Below are positions 6,890-7,344 of a stretch of 7,344 nt of DNA, piece after piece (within the stretch, counting starts at the first letter, position 1; each line of letters starts with the position of its first letter). The notes under the pieces are model-generated. The model saw only the letters and a list, made by a program, of their open reading frames with translations. It made no database searches and was not told the DNA's origin. The DNA is from an uncultured Marinicella sp. GTDB lineage: Bacteria; Pseudomonadota; Gammaproteobacteria; Xanthomonadales; Marinicellaceae. The translations under genes and the position numbers were made by a program. Where the stretch lies: contig CALLLZ010000175.1 of NCBI GenBank assembly GCA_938008005.1, forward strand, positions 1-7,344. Reading direction: 5' to 3'.

Positions 6890-6890
6890 G

Positions 6891-6935
6891 ACTTCCGCCT
6901 CGCCTAAAGCGCCTACTTTTGGTCTCGGGAATGAC
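6891..6935 (+). repeat. Long-variant palindromic repeat, degenerate right copy
   Basis: The reverse complement of 6895-6935 matches 5160-5200 at 40 of 41 positions, including the whole internal stretch between the arms. The outer arm at 6891-6899 has drifted (ACTTCCGCC instead of ATTCCCGCC), so the palindrome no longer pairs fully. The GAC end points right. Together with the copy at 5160 it brackets both accessory genes in inverted orientation. Confidence 0.85.
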
Positions 6936-7047
6936 CTGGAATGCCAGGTGAATATGCTTGAATATTAAAAATAGTTATGTACATTAAGCTCCGCCCATCA
7001 CTAAGTTGTCTTCTTGAAAGCGGGGATACCCCTGTACTCAATCATGT

Positions 7048-7096
7048 CTTCGACTCCGCACAGCCAACGGTATGCGCCTACTAAGCGGAGTCGAAG
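7048..7096. repeat. 12-bp inverted repeat with 25-base spacer
   Basis: CTTCGACTCCGC (7048-7059) and GCGGAGTCGAAG (7085-7096) are perfect complements separated by 25 bases. No T-tract follows, so it is not an obvious terminator. The sequence CTTCGACTCCGC looks familiar as an intergenic repeat element of various bacteria, but I cannot confirm a named family. It is unrelated in sequence to the ATTCCCGC family. Confidence 0.8.
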
Positions 7097-7208
7097 TGAA
7101 TAGAAAACCACTGTTAAAACATCAATTTCTGGGCTTACCACCCCAACTATTCAAACTATTTCTGATCAGGCTAATATTGAATTAAATTAACAACAGTGCC
7201 AATGGATT

Positions 7209-7224
7209 GTTGACTTCAGTCAAC
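7209..7224. repeat. 16-base palindrome GTTGACT-TC-AGTCAAC
   Basis: Perfect 7-bp arms around a 2-base centre, better drawn as 6-bp arms with a 4-base loop. On the opposite strand it is preceded by AGG, like the element at 7329-7344. The two share a frame of AGGT-Y-G-R-CT-NN-AG-Y-C-R-AC in which the differing arm bases are compensated. Confidence 0.6.
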
Positions 7225-7328
7225 CTGATGACCTCAATAATTCGCTGTAATTTAGGATTAAAGTGAAGTTTTACTTAATTTGAATCCCGCTCAATTCATC
7301 AACTAATGGTGAATCGATTACATCCCAG

Positions 7329-7344
7329 GTCGGCTAAAGCCGAC
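7329..7344. repeat. 16-base palindrome GTCGGCT-AA-AGCCGAC at window edge
   Basis: Perfect 7-bp arms (or a 6-bp stem with TAAA loop), preceded by CAG. It ends exactly at the window edge, so any flanking part or partner is unseen. It looks like a REP-type element and is a structural relative of 7209-7224. Confidence 0.65.

Larger units (their letters stand above)
6796..7344. other. Gene-free, palindrome-rich region
   Basis: No convincing gene lies in these 549 bases. The stretch holds the short repeat 6817-6844, an A/T hairpin 6860-6889, the degenerate long repeat 6891-6935, a small hairpin ACCTGG-AATG-CCAGGT (6934-6949), GGGG-ATA-CCCC (7022-7032), a 12-bp inverted repeat (7048-7096), and two 16-base palindromes (7209-7224 and 7329-7344). 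About 7100-7205 and 7225-7325 are AT-rich with nothing I can name. Confidence 0.65.

Noticed and set aside
5160..6935. CRISPR array
   Set aside because: The repeats are palindromic, of mixed orientation and irregular spacing, and separated by genes. No direct repeat-spacer pattern exists.
7022..7032. GGGG-ATA-CCCC as a terminator
   Set aside because: The stem is short, no T-tract follows, and no gene ends nearby on either strand.
7280..7291. Another fragment of the ATTCCCGC repeat (GAATCCCGCTC)
   Set aside because: Only about eight bases match and there is no second arm, so chance is sufficient.
7306..7344. Possible gene start (ATG at 7306) running off the right edge
   Set aside because: Only 13 codons are visible, there is no ribosome binding site, and the sequence is a palindromic repeat.
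7270..7344. Tail of a minus-strand gene entering from the right edge
   Set aside because: The frame ending at TAA (7273-7275) meets an in-frame TAG within the edge palindrome, so it is not open to the edge.

Overview
The window looks like the chromosome of an AT-rich, probably marine gammaproteobacterium. The evidence is an AcnD-type 2-methylcitrate dehydratase that I recognise from gammaproteobacterial sequences, Sec-exported proteins, and a beta-helix protein whose extreme C-terminus reads IFENGFD. As I recall, such Phe-x-x-Gly-Phe-Asp/Glu tails are frequent in secreted proteins of Marinicella and Lysobacter/Dokdonella relatives. A Marinicella-like host is my best guess, but it is inference.

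Layout: (1) 1-547, minus strand: the N-terminal 182 residues of an exported protein with a polar, low-complexity linker, cut by the window edge. (2) 548-772: a divergent intergenic region with a TATAAT box and a TGTGA/TCACA palindrome. (3) 773-2338, plus: a secreted right-handed parallel beta-helix protein with a CBM5/12-like C-terminal module. (4) 2523-5111, plus: acnD, the Fe-S 2-methylcitrate dehydratase of propionate catabolism, here without prpB, prpC or prpF beside it. (5) 5112-6935: a repeat-rich accessory block with two genes, a 324-residue protein with a tentative PIN-nuclease-like acidic pattern (5272-6246) and a small GIY-YIG endonuclease-family protein (6505-6795). (6) 6796-7344: no gene, but a dense series of palindromes.

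The most striking structure is the repeat family with core ATTCCCGC-N4-GCGGGAAT, which resembles the Neisseria dRS3 pattern ATTCCC-N8-GGGAAT. It occurs as short copies (6319-6344, 6431-6458, 6817-6844) and as a long variant with about 26 bases between the arms (5160-5206, 6891-6935). Each copy has one end carrying GTC/GAC, and that end always faces away from the enclosed gene. The result is two successive repeat-gene-repeat units: 5160-6344 around the PIN-like gene and 6431-6844 around the GIY-YIG gene. The long pair also brackets the whole block. This resembles the arrangement of REP sequences around RAYT transposase genes, but with a GIY-YIG nuclease gene inside.

Functionally, acnD is core metabolism and the beta-helix protein is probably an extracellular carbohydrate-active or adhesive protein. 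The segment downstream of acnD looks like a landing zone for small repeat-bounded genes. Nothing in the sequence ties the metabolic gene to the accessory block beyond adjacency.
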